Shown one piece after another: positions 10,103 to 22,700 of a stretch of 47,388 nucleotides of DNA. The translations under genes and the position numbers were made by a program. Source of the DNA: Lineolata rhizophorae (taxonomy: Eukaryota > Ascomycota > Dothideomycetes > Lineolatales > Lineolataceae); NCBI GenBank assembly GCA_010093515.1, contig MU001684.1:530352-577739 (forward strand), in the 5' to 3' direction. Numbering within the stretch: the stretch's first letter is position 1; the number at the start of each line of letters is the position of its first letter. The notes under the pieces are model-generated. The model saw only the letters and a program-made list of their open reading frames with translations, was not told the DNA's origin and did not search any database.

Positions 10103-13100
10103 TGGGGAGAGGTGGGGGGGATTTGTTTGGGATTGGAGGGTGGCCGCCGCGGGAATTGGTTGCATTGCTCGCAGTTGGTATTTGGCACGCTGGGCATCGT
10201 GTGTTGGACTTGGGGTAGTGGTGTTTAGTCATTTATTCGTAGGGAATCCCATTTGTTATCTGAATGGGCGAATATTTCGGCCTTTGTAGCTGCGGCTAGT
10301 GTTGAGGTGACCTATCGACTTGAGAAAGGGTGCGACAACTCCCCAGGTAAATATACGCTGTCAATTATTTGGAATGTTTTTCGGTTAGGGTTACGTGCCT
10401 ACGACTCTCAGGGCTATCTATCCCAGCCGTGAAACGATTTGTGCGGTTCATGAAGCTAGAGCGACCTGCAACTAATAGGTATAAGTAAATAGCACTTGGT
10501 TAATGGCTCCATATAGTAAACACATCCGACAACTACAACTATCATACATTGGTTTCAAGCTAGTTTCGCTTATTCTACATCTACCAGCCATCTAAAACGA
10601 ACCAGTTTAGTTCGACTTTGGAGCTTGAACCTGATGTATGCTCCTACGAAGGGTGCGTATAGCTCCATCGCCTACCAGCACGGTTTCAGCTTCCATCGAG
10701 TTCGCTCGCTGCTCTGGAAATTTCTTAGTAGAACAGAGGGACGACCTCTAGAAATTCTCGGTTTTCACAATCTCATTGTCGCACGCACATCCATGCGACT
10801 AAGTAGTAGGTCATCTTCAAAAAAAAAAAAAAAAAGTCGATTCTTTGCGATGTCCGTCAACATCTCCGAAAATGCGTTTCGACCAATGAATTCCGCGTCA
10901 TTGTGTGAGCACGAGACATTGCAGCTGTTACGATTAGATTAGCCTGCTTTTACCTCCCCAACAAACGAAGTAAGGATAGTTCGATGTGCGATTAGAAAGG
11001 GGCCATTGCAAACCTTCCGACATAGCGCCGGCTGTCTACCTAGACGCATGCTTTAGTCCCTGGTGGCGTCTCTAATAGTAACCGAAAGCTGCTAGAGAAC
11101 AAATCTCGCACGATGACATCAACTACAACTCAAGTTTGTGAATACTAAGAAGCTGACTCTGGGCACTTAGCAGTGTTTGTCAATCTAATCGGTCCTCGTC
11201 GATAGCGATACGTTTGAGGTAGATCCGAAAACTTGAAAACTCCCACACTCACACGAGGAGTGGACTTCCTCACTGGTTAATGTATGACGCAGTGAAGATA
11301 TTTCGACTCCGCGTCGCAGGCCTTCCGGAAGTGTCCTCCACGCTTGCGGACAAAACCAGCGGCCTTGGGCACTGGAGTATTCAAGTACAGTGAGTTCAGT
11401 AGCTGCAACTAAATTCGACAAACCTCACACACTTATGATGTCATGGGCGAATGCAATTTGCCCATGGCCAACAAAGCCCCATAAGCGCGAATGCGTATTT
11501 AAATTTCGCCCGCGTGCCGATCCACGATATAGGATCGACCTCGGGCGGACTCGTGCTTTCCCTTGGTACCTATGCATGTACTGGCCCGCTTGGCAAACCG
11601 CGCATTCTGGAACCTCGCGGGGGCCAGCGAATCAAATCGTGGACTACATCACTGCATCTCGCACCTGCATATCAACCGCAACCGCGCCTCGCGGGCGACA
11701 CCACGCCCCAAAGCTTCCAACCGTGCTGGACGCTAGATGGCTAGCGACCCGCACGATTGCCAACTGGCCGCGCCAACCAGCCCTCCGGACGCCCTGGGGG
11801 ACAGCCCTCCGTCATGTGTAGAAACGGGGCCGCGCGGCGGCAAGAAGGGCCGGGCGGGCGCGCGAGAGCAGCGGGATCGGCGAAGGGCTGGGGGCTCGGG
11901 ATTGGACCCTTGGGCGGCGGGACCGGCAAACGTCATTCGGCGTTGCGCGGCGGCGACTGGTCCGCTTCCCCGCGCGCAGCTCCCGCCCGTCTGCTTCTGT
12001 TCGACGCGGCGGGAACGTCGAGATGGGGCGGCGGCGCCGAGATCCACGGCTCCCCTTTCATGCTCTCTCAGGTGAGGCAAAATGGGGACGAGTCTGGCTT
12101 GCGTCATCTCCAGGCGTCCGGTGTTGTTTCCGCTTCTTGTAGGGCCGTGTTCGGGGTGGTAGATAGGCGCAAGATGCTATGGGATCCACCATTGCGGAGA
12201 GAGAGCGCCGGCGGCCTGGGAGTTCTATCAGGAGAGCGCAAATGGTGGCCCAATCCCGTCGTTGCAGTTGATGGTGACGTAACCGGGTCTGCTGCGTCCA
12301 GCGCCGAGGGCCACTGAGCCACCGTCCAGCACGCGGCCAGCGAGCACCCAAGGCCACTTCGCACGCTCTTCCTGCCTGCGAGCCTTCTCCCGAGGAACGG
12401 CGCGTCTCCGTGACCGCGACCGCCTGTTGAAGCTATCGCGGGCTTCCAACGGACGGCCCTGCGCAAAGAGAAACCGTGCCCGCACCTTCGTTCCCAACAG
12501 CTTCAGCCTTCCCGCCTCACACGCCTCCGTCCCGATCGCCACTCGTCATTGGCCGCTCGTCACTGCGCGCGGGTGCACCACCGACACTTTGTCGATCGAT
12601 CCCCCAGGGACGCGGAGGCAACCGTGGCACCCGTCCCGTGACCGGCATCATAACTGGCATCATCACCATCATACCCCCCGCCGGGCCCACTTGTGAGCCT
12701 CGACCCCCTTAAATATTCCTGCCATTCGCCGCGGCAGCTGCCCCTTGACTGATCCAATTCCGACATTCGTCCCTTGCGGTTTAGAGCAAACGTGGACGGC
12801 ACGCCCGACTCCCCGACTCCGCGCACTTTCTCGACTTCGAACCAAGCGTAACCGCGGCCTCGGTCAGTGCTCCTGCCGTGCGGAAGCACCTCCGATACGA
12901 GAGCGGCGGGTTGACTACGGCTTCACCCACGGAACGTCCCGCAACGGTACCATATTCCGCCGGCTCCAACTGCTGCCTTTGGCCGCGCCGCCACGTATCA
13001 CGGTCTTCCCCATCGCCCGGTCTAGACGTCCCGATCCCATGGGAAGCCTTCCGAGGCGAACCGCTACCACTCGCGTCCAACCCAGCGGGTGTCACCGACC

Positions 13101-13193
13101 GATCGATTGATTGAGCTTCCTCGGACCGCTCCTTCGTCCCGACCCGCCTCTCCCCCCTTATCCTCGGAACCCACGCCCTCGTCCCACAACATC
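10103..13193. other. Intergenic, no firm gene
   Basis: 10103-11400 is moderately AT-rich with a 17-nt A run at 10819-10835 and no credible gene. From about 11500 to 13190 the DNA becomes GC-rich, with many overlapping open frames on both strands (for example 11733-12107 minus and 11757-12317 plus). None shows a domain, and they look like the usual by-product of high GC content. A TAAATA-type box at about 12713 and pyrimidine-rich stretches could belong to the promoter and leader of the ORF starting at 13194. Confidence 0.4.
10819..10835 (+). repeat. A homopolymer, 17 nt
   Basis: Seventeen A in a row in non-coding DNA. It may be a trace of a retroposed sequence, but no gene-like sequence precedes it. 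Confidence 0.8.
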
Positions 13194-13928
13194 ATGGCCA
13201 ACGACTCGCACATGTCCGCCGCCGCCGCCAACCCCCCACCCACCCGCATCCTCCTCACAAACACCCCCCCGCCAACCAACCAACCAACGCACCTCCCGCC
13301 GCCCGCAACAGCAAACGGCCACAGCCACGACAACGACCACGACGCCGCCGCCCCGCTGTACCCGCCTCCTGCCCCGGCCGCGCCCGACCTCCTCACCCCC
13401 AACACCCGCACCGAGGCCGAGGCCGCCCTCGCCCACAACTCCGACGCCGTCGCCGAGGGCGCCGCCCCCGTGCCCACCGCCACCGTCGCCGCTACCGCCG
13501 CCGCTACCGCCCCGCGTCTCGTCGCCTTCGAGCCTGCCCGCGCGCACAACTACGCCGCCGCCGCCGCCGCCGCGGCAGGAGGCGGCTGCGCCGCGCTGCC
13601 GCTGCCGCCCGTGGGCGTGGGGCGCGTCACGCTGGTGAATGGCGGCGGCGGCGGCGGCGGCGCAGCGAGCGCCGAGAAGGAGGGGCCGCCGGCGGCGGAG
13701 CATGATCCGGGGGGCGGCTTCGGTGTGGGGGGTGCGGCGGGGAGGGCGGCGCCGGCGAGAGCGGAGAGGTCGAGCGAGGTTAGCGAGGCTCAGGCGGCGG
13801 GCGCGGCGGCAGCGGGGGGCGGTGGTGGGATCGTGGAGCTGCGTGGTGGGGGGGTTGGAGGGGAGAGGAGGGGGAGCGAGGAAGTGGAGGAGGGGGGAGA
13901 GGTCGAGAGGCGGGAGAGTAGGGAGTGA
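13194..13928 (+). CDS. Low-complexity hypothetical protein
   Basis: An open frame of 244 codons from ATG 13194, chosen over in-frame codons from 13089 because it follows a CATC context and begins MANDSHMSA. The product is dominated by Pro/Thr in the first third, Ala in the middle (including runs of eight) and Gly/Glu/Arg at the end, and has no recognisable domain or membrane segment. An open frame of 312 codons runs opposite it on the minus strand (13158-14096), so GC content alone could keep the frame open. If real, it would be a disordered protein. Function unknown; it may not be a gene at all. Confidence 0.3.
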   Translation: MANDSHMSAAAANPPPTRILLTNTPPPTNQPTHLPPPATANGHSHDNDHDAAAPLYPPPAPAAPDLLTPNTRTEAEAALAHNSDAVAEGAAPVPTATVAATAAATAPRLVAFEPARAHNYAAAAAAAAGGGCAALPLPPVGVGRVTLVNGGGGGGGAASAEKEGPPAAEHDPGGGFGVGGAAGRAAPARAERSSEVSEAQAAGAAAAGGGGGIVELRGGGVGGERRGSEEVEEGGEVERRESRE

Positions 13929-15442
13929 GGCGTGGGGAGGAGGGCCGGTGGACTGAGGGGCCGGGGCTGAATGCGGTGTTTCTGATGTCTGGGCCGGGTT
14001 GGAAGGTGAGGGAGGGCTGTGCAGTGTGTGACTGAGGATGCCAGATCGAATGATGGCCGACTGAAAAGTGTTTTGTAAGTGCGAGGTATCGACCATGCAT
14101 CATAGAGTATACAGGATGCTGCATAAATGGGTAATGGATAATCAACGTCGAGATATAAAATCGAAACGCGAATGTGGCCTTGCGGATATGTTACTATGTG
14201 CCGTATCAAGGAACCTAGGGAAAAGTCAGTTCCAGGCACATGATTAGCATGAACTATTTCATATTCAAGCGGTTACATCTTACTCGTAATGACATTACCC
14301 AGTATCGGTAGCAATAGTGACACTGCAATGCATCCATTAATCGATACCTGTAAACACTTACTTTGCTTCAGAGCTCGTCAGTACTCGATAGGTTCAAACT
14401 TCTTGGGAAAGTTCAACCCGAGCATAGATACTGAAGCCTTCACGATGGCTTTCGTTAGCATTTAGGATGTCAGGAAAAGTTACACAACAGCGCGCTGTCA
14501 CGGGCTTCAACACGATTTCGAACAGCTCAGACGCTTACGGTACCACTTTGTCAAGTGAGGAGCTCCAGTTCACTCATCCTTCCTTCAAACTAGCTTGAAG
14601 GATCAAGAAGCCGAAACTATAAACAATCCATCCCACCAAGCATCATCGAGCACCACGCCAGCACTTGTACAACTGACGCAAACCTCGCCCCCCCCTCTTT
14701 CCTTTTTTTTTTTTTTCAATTTCAAAATTGGCCAATAGGAAGGGGCACGAAGACTTCCAATGTAAAAGGAGATTTGAATGAAAAGAGGGACGATCTACAA
14801 AAGCAACAGCGTTTACTTCTCGCCGTCTATGAACTTCCCAAGCAGGCCCAAAAGCACAGTAAATCCAGCGGCTCTGTCGGCTTCACTTCTTCGCCGGATA
14901 GAACCCCTCGTAGCGTACGGGGCTGTGACGTGTTGTCGACAAAGGTGGAGAGGCGCTGCGGAAGGAAAGCTCGAGGCGAAAAAGATTGCCGTTGTGCGGG
15001 TAGGGGCAAAACTGGCGCCGCAAGTCAGAAAAAAATTGGCGTGGGACTTGGCTAGGCCAAGCATTGCGAGCCACCCTACCTACGCGGCTGGATGAAATCA
15101 TCCGGCAACCGTCGTAGACTTCTGCAGACAATAGGCTTAGACTTGACAGGCTTGGCTCAGAACTCCATCAATTTGGCCGAGAAGACCGCCAATAGCGTTT
15201 CTTTGATCTCGCTATAGGATAGCGATCGCGCTCCATAGCGTAAAAGTAGGGTCTTCTGCCGGCAATGCTTCATTCGTCGTAGCATGGCGAAAAAGGTTGC
15301 TGGGTTTGAAGTCGTAGTGATTTACCCGTGATCATGTCCTGAAAGTTGGGAATAGGAGCCCCAGAATGGGTGCGCCGTTGTTAGTCTGTTTCTCGTATTG
15401 TCGGTCAGACGTAATCGACGGCAGCAGCGGCACCACTACTGT
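13929..15442. other. Intergenic, 3' flank of UPF2
   Basis: No supported gene. Composition falls from GC-rich near 13950 to ordinary or AT-rich from 14050 on. A T run of 14 lies at 14703-14716. Short open frames at 14774-15131 overlap on both strands and have no domain. Confidence 0.4.
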
Positions 15443-18400
15443 TTAGTAATGAGGGCCACGGCTACTACCACGACCACCGCTCCCGCGGCCTTTGTTGAAA
15501 TTGCCGCCACGTCCTCTACCGCCTCTACCACCTCTACTGTCTCCATTGCCGCCGCCACGGGTAGATTGGGCCGCATCAGTTGTCCCAGTGTTGGACGACT
15601 CGGCCAAAGAAGAAGGAAGCTTTTTGTCCTCATACCAGTCGACGTCCGAGAGCTGCAACTTGCGCGCGCGCTGGTTACGGCTGGCCGAACCCGCCTTATC
15701 GAAGCGGGCCGGGCTCGTGTACGGGTTCATGGCCGGGTTTGCCTTCTCGAGGGCGCCTGCATTGTTATCGCGCGTCACCGATGCCGCCACCGCATGCGTC
15801 TTGGACGCGGCGGAGGCGGTTGGTGATGCGCGGCTAGTTTTAGCTTGCATTCCACTAATCATATTACGGCCGGAGAAATCGTTGCAGATGCTTCCGCCGC
15901 CGTAACCAAAACCGCCCTTGCCGCCAGCGCTCGCATCGGCGTCAGAACGATTCGAGCCGCGAGTTTGGCACTGACGACCATCTTGGTGGTTCGGATTTGT
16001 CTGAAGGGGAGGCTGAAAAGGAGAGTTGGTACTACCATCGGCGTCGCCATCATCCCTAAGATCATAGTTGAGCACGAGCGACTTGATGCGCTGCTGCTCC
16101 GCCTTGGCCGCCTCTTGTTGGTTGCGCATCGCGATAGCAAAGTTCGAGTCTGACGGCAGGTCGATCGAGCGCGTCTGCTGCTTGTTGCCCTTGCGGCTCA
16201 ACAAAGAGAACTTCATTGTGTCCGCCGGTTGCTGGGTCTGCGATTGAGCACCTTCGTTGCCCTCATCATCGCCGCTCCCAGCCGCAGCTGAGGGGGCAGG
16301 AGCTTTACGCATAGGAAGGGGTACGTCGAACACAGGCTTGCGGTCGAACTTGCGACCTTCCATCGACTCGGCCATGAGTTTCGCGAGCTCGCGGTCAAAC
16401 TCAGCCTCCGCTTCCGGATCACGATCGTCTTCCGGGCGAGTGACCACGATCCGTTCCTCTTCATCTGAAGAAGATTCACTAGCCGCGCCGCTCTTGGCTA
16501 GTTCATCTGCGTCGTTGACGTTGCCCTGCTTCGCCGGACGATGCCGGCCGAAGTTAGCACGTTCACAGAATATAGCTTTGGCTCGTGATATGATTATGGG
16601 CAGATATACCTCGACCTCTTCACCAGATGAGTGATCCTCATCGGCTTCAGTCCGCGGGGCTAACGCTTGATCTTCCTCGGCACCGTCTCCTTCGTCGACC
16701 GAATCTTCGTCCTGATCTTCGGGCTCATTTGCAGCCGACCTACTCATAGCCGCATTGGCAGTCTGGTAGTTTTGGTGGACAGCGTCGGCGAAGGCCGCAC
16801 CGGCTTCTTCAAGGGTCAACGCGAGCTTCCAATCAGGGCGAGTCAATGCGTAGGCATCTTGAACGATGAACTCGATGTCCATGGGCATAGGCTCTTTGGT
16901 GAAGATGTAATATTGAAAGAAAGTCAAGAAGAAGTCAAACTTGCGTTTCGAGGCACCCTTGTTGAAGAAAGTGCCGCAAGTTTCAAGGATATTACAGGCG
17001 AGCCGAATGCGGAAGAAGTCATCTGGGAGGTCGAGTGGGTTGATAACGCCGGGTTTGGGGATGCCGCCCTCTGTATTCATAAAAAGTTGAGTCAACACGA
17101 TTTTATTAGGTTACAATTTAGTACTCACCATGACCATAGGTAATGATCCTATAAAGCGTGTCGAAAATGACAGGCGAGTCAACGAGGCGGTAAATATAAA
17201 GTTCCCCCAAATACTTGATCTCGGCAATGCGACGCTGGTTGTACTTGAAATCGTTTAACTCGAGACCTAGCGTGATGTACTCGAGCAAGTCGTCAATGAT
17301 CATGATAACGAAGTCCAGATGGTAGCGATTCAAGGAAGACATCATGACAGCTAGAAGGTGGATGTGGCTGTACTTGATCTTGCCGGGCTTGGTGAAGATC
17401 TTCTCAAGAGCGTGAACGACTTCAGGTTCTTCCCAGTGCAACTTGCGAATCTGCTTGACCACCTTGTCTAGCGATCGCTTCGTTAAGTCAACGTAAATCA
17501 GTTGCCGGAGGAACAATTCAAGCGGAGTGCGCTCCTTCTGCTCGATTGCGGCACGCTCCGGCGGGTTAACGTAATACATCGCATTCTCAAGAAGCATACG
17601 TTCTTGCTGGCCAAGGTGCTGGGCGCTCTTCTTGCGCTGCAGCGTCTCTAAGAAGCTCGCCATGCGAGGATTCGTCTCAGGATTGCGCAGTAGATAACGA
17701 CCGCAATTCTCGAGCAGGTTGCAAATGATTTCAATGTTCATGCGCGAGAAATCGTCAAGGCTGACTTTCAAGCAGTGGAAGATCACGTGTTCGGGTACAA
17801 CGCCAAACTTGGTCAGCTCGGCCAGATAGCGCACATTGAAAAGGCGCACTTGGCCGAGGAAGTCCTTCTGCTTGCGACGCTGGAGGCTACGGAATTCATC
17901 ATCGAGGTAAGACACAAGGCCTTGAGAGACATCCGGCATATACTTGGCAAGCGTAGCGACAAGGCGTGAGTAGAGCGGCAAGAGGTCGGTGCGACCCTTA
18001 GGAATGTCTTGGACAGCTTTGATGAGACGATTGCGTGATGCCTTGGAGTTCAAGAAGCAAAATTCCATGGCCTTCTCATCAGCTGCGTCCTTAGTCGTCA
18101 TTTCCGGAAGCTGGGCAAGCAATGCGTCGACTTGAGCTCCAACAGACTTATTTGCAATAGCAGTCGACTGATCATCGAGGTCTGCAGATGAACCGGCGTC
18201 ACTCTGCCCCGAGGGCGCACCTGTAGGAGGCGCCTTATCCTTAGAATCGAATTCGGCCTTTGGTTCGACCTTCTTGCCAACCTGGTCGTCATTTTCCGGC
18301 TTTTTCTTCCTGCCATCCTCAAGCAATATTCCAGGGACGCGATCTTTTAAGTCGATCAAGTTCTCGTAAAACCGCCTCTCTTCCTCGTCTTCCCAAATAC

Positions 18401-19785
18401 CAGGCCCTTCTCCCTGCCCGCGCAAATACTCGCCTGCCTTGATGAGCCCAATACTCCCGTTACCAGCCGCGTTCGCATTGTCCTTCTCCTTCAGATCGGG
18501 CATCTCAGCTCCGACCGCGTCGGCAAGCACTTGGGCATTGGAAACAAACTTGTCCTGTACTTTCGCCTGCCTCTCGTAGTTGGTTTGGCGGTCTTCAAAC
18601 ACCTCGCCGGACTTGACGTAGGCTTCAGCGTTGCGCTTGCTCTGTGCGGCCAGCGCCTTCTGATCACGGATAAGGTGGCTCTTGACGTCTTCGAAGTAGC
18701 GCATGAGGACACTCCTGAAGCGCTGGCGGAGTTCCGGCGACGTAATTGGCGGGTCGGTAGAGGCCTTAGCATCATCGTCATCCGTAGTAACTTGTTCTTC
18801 ACCTTTGGTATCGTTCTTAGAAGTAGTTCTGATGTTGCCATCATCGTCACCGGCAGCTTTTCCTTCTTCGCCTGCTGTTTTACGGGAGTCCGACACAAGC
18901 TTGACGCCCAAGATATCCCATGCGAAAGTCTTGACAAAGATAACCACGAGCGGCAAATTGATATGTTCGCGATCATATCCCAACATATCCTTTAAGACTT
19001 CCAACGGGAATGGTTCCGCGTCGTTTCCATCAGCAGCGGAAAAACGAGCGTGACTCGTGGCAGCCCTGGATTTTCCCGAACCATCTCCGAGCTTGGGGCC
19101 CTCCTTAGCCTTTGCCACAGCTTCTTCGGGCCGGTTGACGTCGTCGAGAGTGCGAAGAACGCTCACGAGCCAGAGCTCCGTCGCCACGCGTAGCAGAACG
19201 CGCTGCCTCGCAAGTCGCTCCTTCTCTTCGCGCTCACGCACGTCCTGCGCCAGTTGCTTGAGGTGCGCCTTATCCGGTGTGGCCAAGCCTTTCCCAACAT
19301 GCCAGGCCAGATAGCCCGTGAAGTCGTGCGGTCCGAAGCGCTGGTGCAAAGCGCTGATGACTTCGATGCCGGCGGCGATCTCGCTCGAGGTCCTCAGCTT
19401 GCAGAGACCCTCGTAGCAGGCCGAGATGATCTCGGAAAGGTACTTGACAAGCGAGAGCGTGCGAACTTCGGTTAGGAAGGTGGCCTGTGACGCAGGCGTG
19501 ATAGCAGTGCGAAGGCGCTTAATAAACGCCGTATTCTTTTTCATAGAAGAGTCGAGAGACGACTGGACGGGGAAGATATCTGTGTAGACGTCGGATTGGT
19601 GTTTAGCTTTGCGGATGTAGGTTCATACTGTTTGCAAATTTTGGCGTTGAGGATATTCACCAGACTCTCCCGCCCAGGCTTTGGCGTTGAGCGCGCGCAA
19701 TTCGCCTACAGATTTGTAAGTCAATAAAGCATATCCGAACATGTCGTGGGGCTTGTGAGGACGTACGCTTCCTCTTGCGGTCCAT
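15443..19785 (-). CDS. UPF2: Nonsense-mediated mRNA decay factor Upf2/Nmd2
   Basis: Five coding exons: 19785-19767, 19705-19661, 19579-17129, 17070-16610 and 16525-15443, 1352 aa. Introns of 61, 81, 58 and 84 nt carry GT..AG ends, and CTAAC/CTCAAC branch points are visible in the last two. The joins give MDRKRKRELRALNAKAWAG at the start and RIITYGHEGGIPKPG at the third junction, both as expected for the family. Three MIF4G-type helical repeats can be read: about 34-300, about 500-700, and about 710-900 with LPDDFFRIRLACNILETCG in the last. An acidic stretch follows, then the Upf1-binding type region VVTRPEDDRDPEAEAEFDRE, and an Arg/Gly-rich end (GGRGGRGRGG). Upf2 bridges Upf3 on exon-junction or mRNP complexes to the helicase Upf1 in the cytoplasm. 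The tail is longer than in yeast Nmd2 (about 1090 aa). Confidence 0.95.
16526..16609 (-). other. Frame-neutral 84-nt intron in UPF2
   Basis: On the minus strand this segment starts GTATAT, contains GTGCTAAC as branch point and ends GAAGCAG. It is exactly 28 codons long, begins and ends between codons and holds no in-frame stop. Splicing joins GEEVE to GNVND within the acidic stretch; retention would insert 28 residues of different, partly hydrophobic and basic composition. Confidence 0.7.
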
Positions 19786-22700
19786 GGCGTTGAGTGGTGG
19801 CGTGTCGCACGGCGGGGTTTAGGACGGCGTTAGAAGCTTCGCAGCAAGGTGGGTAGGGTGACGGTAAGATGGACACGAGAAGGGTTGCAGAAAAGCCGCT
19901 ACGGGTCGGGCATATGGTAGGTGAGATAATGAGGCTCACACACACCGTTGCACATTTGTCGCTCGGTGGCAAACTTGGAAAGTGCGTTTCCCTCAGGTTG
20001 GAGAAACGTGAATTGACGGCGGAGTGGGAAGGCGCGCGCGTGTTTGAAGGTGGGTTGGGCCTTCCCGGTACCTGCGGCGGCGCGACTTGCGGCACGCCCG
20101 TATCAGGCTCTCGCTTAAGTTTCTTCTTTTGTTATGACGCACGGAGACGGGGCCATGCACATATCAAGACTTGTGATGATCTATAGTACTGTGCTATTCG
20201 CATTCAGGTGAATGTTGCGATTTGAGGAGTTCTATCGAGTGAAAATTGCATGAAACGGCCGCATTTTGTCGCCTGTTGTATCAGTATTATGAACTGCTTA
20301 AATATCTAACGCAGCCCAACTGCTAACTTTTTGCTGTAAATAAAGCTGACAACCACCTGAGGATAGGAACCATATTGGTTTAACAAGTGCACAAAATATT
20401 CTAATGAAATTTTAGCAGCTCCATCTCTACGTCTACAAAATAGAAGACCAAAGCCAATCCATTTGGTTGAGAGCACTGTAGACACATAAAACATGTATTG
20501 AGTATCTAGATACCATACTTGTTCTCAGACAGATATTGAATATTTGAAGATATCATCTCTTTATACGTAAAATTAAAGTTGCAACTGAACCATATTCCTG
20601 CAAAATACATATTCTTCCTTCTCTTCTAAAAAGTTTTGTTAAATACTCTATGCCCGAATCTCTGGAGAACTGTCCGTGTTTTTCATCACTTAGAAATGGA
20701 GTTATGGCTAGATGGTTCTCTTTAGCTTAAATATATAGCTACGTATCAAGGGTTATACGATAAGTACTAATATTAACTATGTATTTCAAATACCAAAATC
20801 GCAAATCATGCAAATAACGTGTGGCATCTAAGCCGGAAGTGCTATTTTCCCGTGACGCCTAACACCGCCTGAAAACCAGATATTCACTCAAATTGTGCAT
20901 TTGCTTTCAGCATGGGGTTAGATTGATTGATTAGTCAATTTAGTATAATTTAGCTAAAACTCCCTATATAGTGACAATCGACGGGTTTCACTACTTTAAG
21001 GTATGGAACACAGCTCAAAGAATTGGGTGCTTAACTCCTGTAGAATATCTAGATTGTCTACTAAGATCCATGTGAGGCTTTTGGGGGCCCAATTCTATAT
21101 CGCTTATAAACTTATATTTTTCGTCTCCGAACATGAATAGTGTGCTGGCTTCTTATAATTGCTGGCTATTCATGCCTATTTTGAGCAGAAAGAAAGTAGC
21201 ATACGGTGCGAACCATGGCACAAACTCAAACGGTTCCGATAGGACTCCTCGTTCTGACCGAAAACTAGGTCTTCATTGTACTTTTGTGGGAACGTCTATC
21301 GGGACTACCAGAGACTAAACTAGACGTATGCAAATATAGTAACGCATGCAAATCTTTGAGATACTCTAAAAGTTTAGCGTACTCTCTGCATTGCATAATC
21401 CAAAGGCCTTTGACACTTCGATTCCTTAATTTCGAGGGCGCGGGTGGGCTCGAGTTGGCTATCCTCAAATTCTGGGGTCGGAGAGAAGGAGCAGAGATGG
21501 GTTTTCGGTCCTCGCACATCAGCGCATGGTTCGTGCTGATTGGATGTAATTGAATAGGAAAATGCGTAGGTCTAAATTTAGAGCTAGAGAGCACAGTTGT
21601 GGACGATGCTACTCGACATACACTGTAGTGCATAGCCCTCGGCTCAAACACCCACATGATGACAATATTTGATTAGCTCGACTGGAAACAAGAATTACGG
21701 CCAAAAAGAGAAGACAGCAAAAACAAAGAGTCAGAAATGCATTTGGCACAACATGTCGTGATCAAAAGGGTTGCGCCAAGCCGGGTATATATGGAGAGAA
21801 TAGACATTTAGTCAAGCGGTAGCCGTAGATCAATGTGGAAAATGATTGAATTCTGCCTAACACAGGAATCAATACTGGATGAATGAATCTCGTATGTAAT
21901 AGGCTCCTTGCTGAGTTACTTAGTTACAGGCTACCATTTTTAGCCGCCAGGCCAAGAAGAAGGCTTTACGGGGTCTATTTGTCGGCGAATACATCTCACA
22001 GAAGCAAACGAGATCTGACGCCCTTAGGTATGTAGTATACTCTTATGTCGGAGGAAGTCTCCGGAACAGGAATCTGTCGGGCTCAAATCTCCTGAGATGT
22101 GCGTACATCCGAAGTGTTCCGAGCATACGGACAAGTAAGCGCCGTGAACCTAGTAAGGCTAGCGTATGTCAATATGGAGACGTCCATGGTGGCCAGGCTG
22201 CGGAATGTGTGGTGACAATCCCAGCCAAGAGAGATCGTCGAAATGGTGTCCCCAACGACACGGGGTCAAATCTTCCCATTTGGGATCTGTCGCTTCTGCG
22301 GGACATGTCCATGCTCTCCTGCAGTAGCGCAAAGGCGATCCGGTCGGCATGGCTGGTCCGGCGCGACATTGGCTGGAGGATACGTACCTCCTTGTAGGGC
22401 CCTAGCTAGATTCTTGTCCCACGTGTGAGCCCGTTGCGAATGCGAATTGGTTGCCGCTCGTGGATGCACTTCTTCTGCGGACCCAATCGGAAGGATCTGG
22501 AGCACATGTGCGCTGATCCGGAATATTCTCCTCCTAGTGACCATCTAGAAAACTCCGGAATACCAAGGGCACGAGCCAAATGGCTCAGGGCAAAGCTGAC
22601 CTTTTATCAATTCATCTATTCCGAGAGGGCAGTTGCAAAAGTCGCGTGCGCCCATTGGTCTGGAGTGTGCCGTCTGGGTAAGGCTGTCAGGACCAGAAAA

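Noticed and set aside
9464-10165. 233-codon frame antisense to the TMS1 homologue
   Set aside because: Lies opposite a firmly identified gene and reflects its GC-rich third codon positions.
13158-14096. 312-codon minus-strand frame
   Set aside because: It is the mirror of GC-rich low-complexity sequence, with no domain and no splice logic.
21132-21172. ATGAATAG ... CTATTCAT inverted repeat
   Set aside because: Only 8-bp arms in AT-rich DNA, easily due to chance, with no target duplication.
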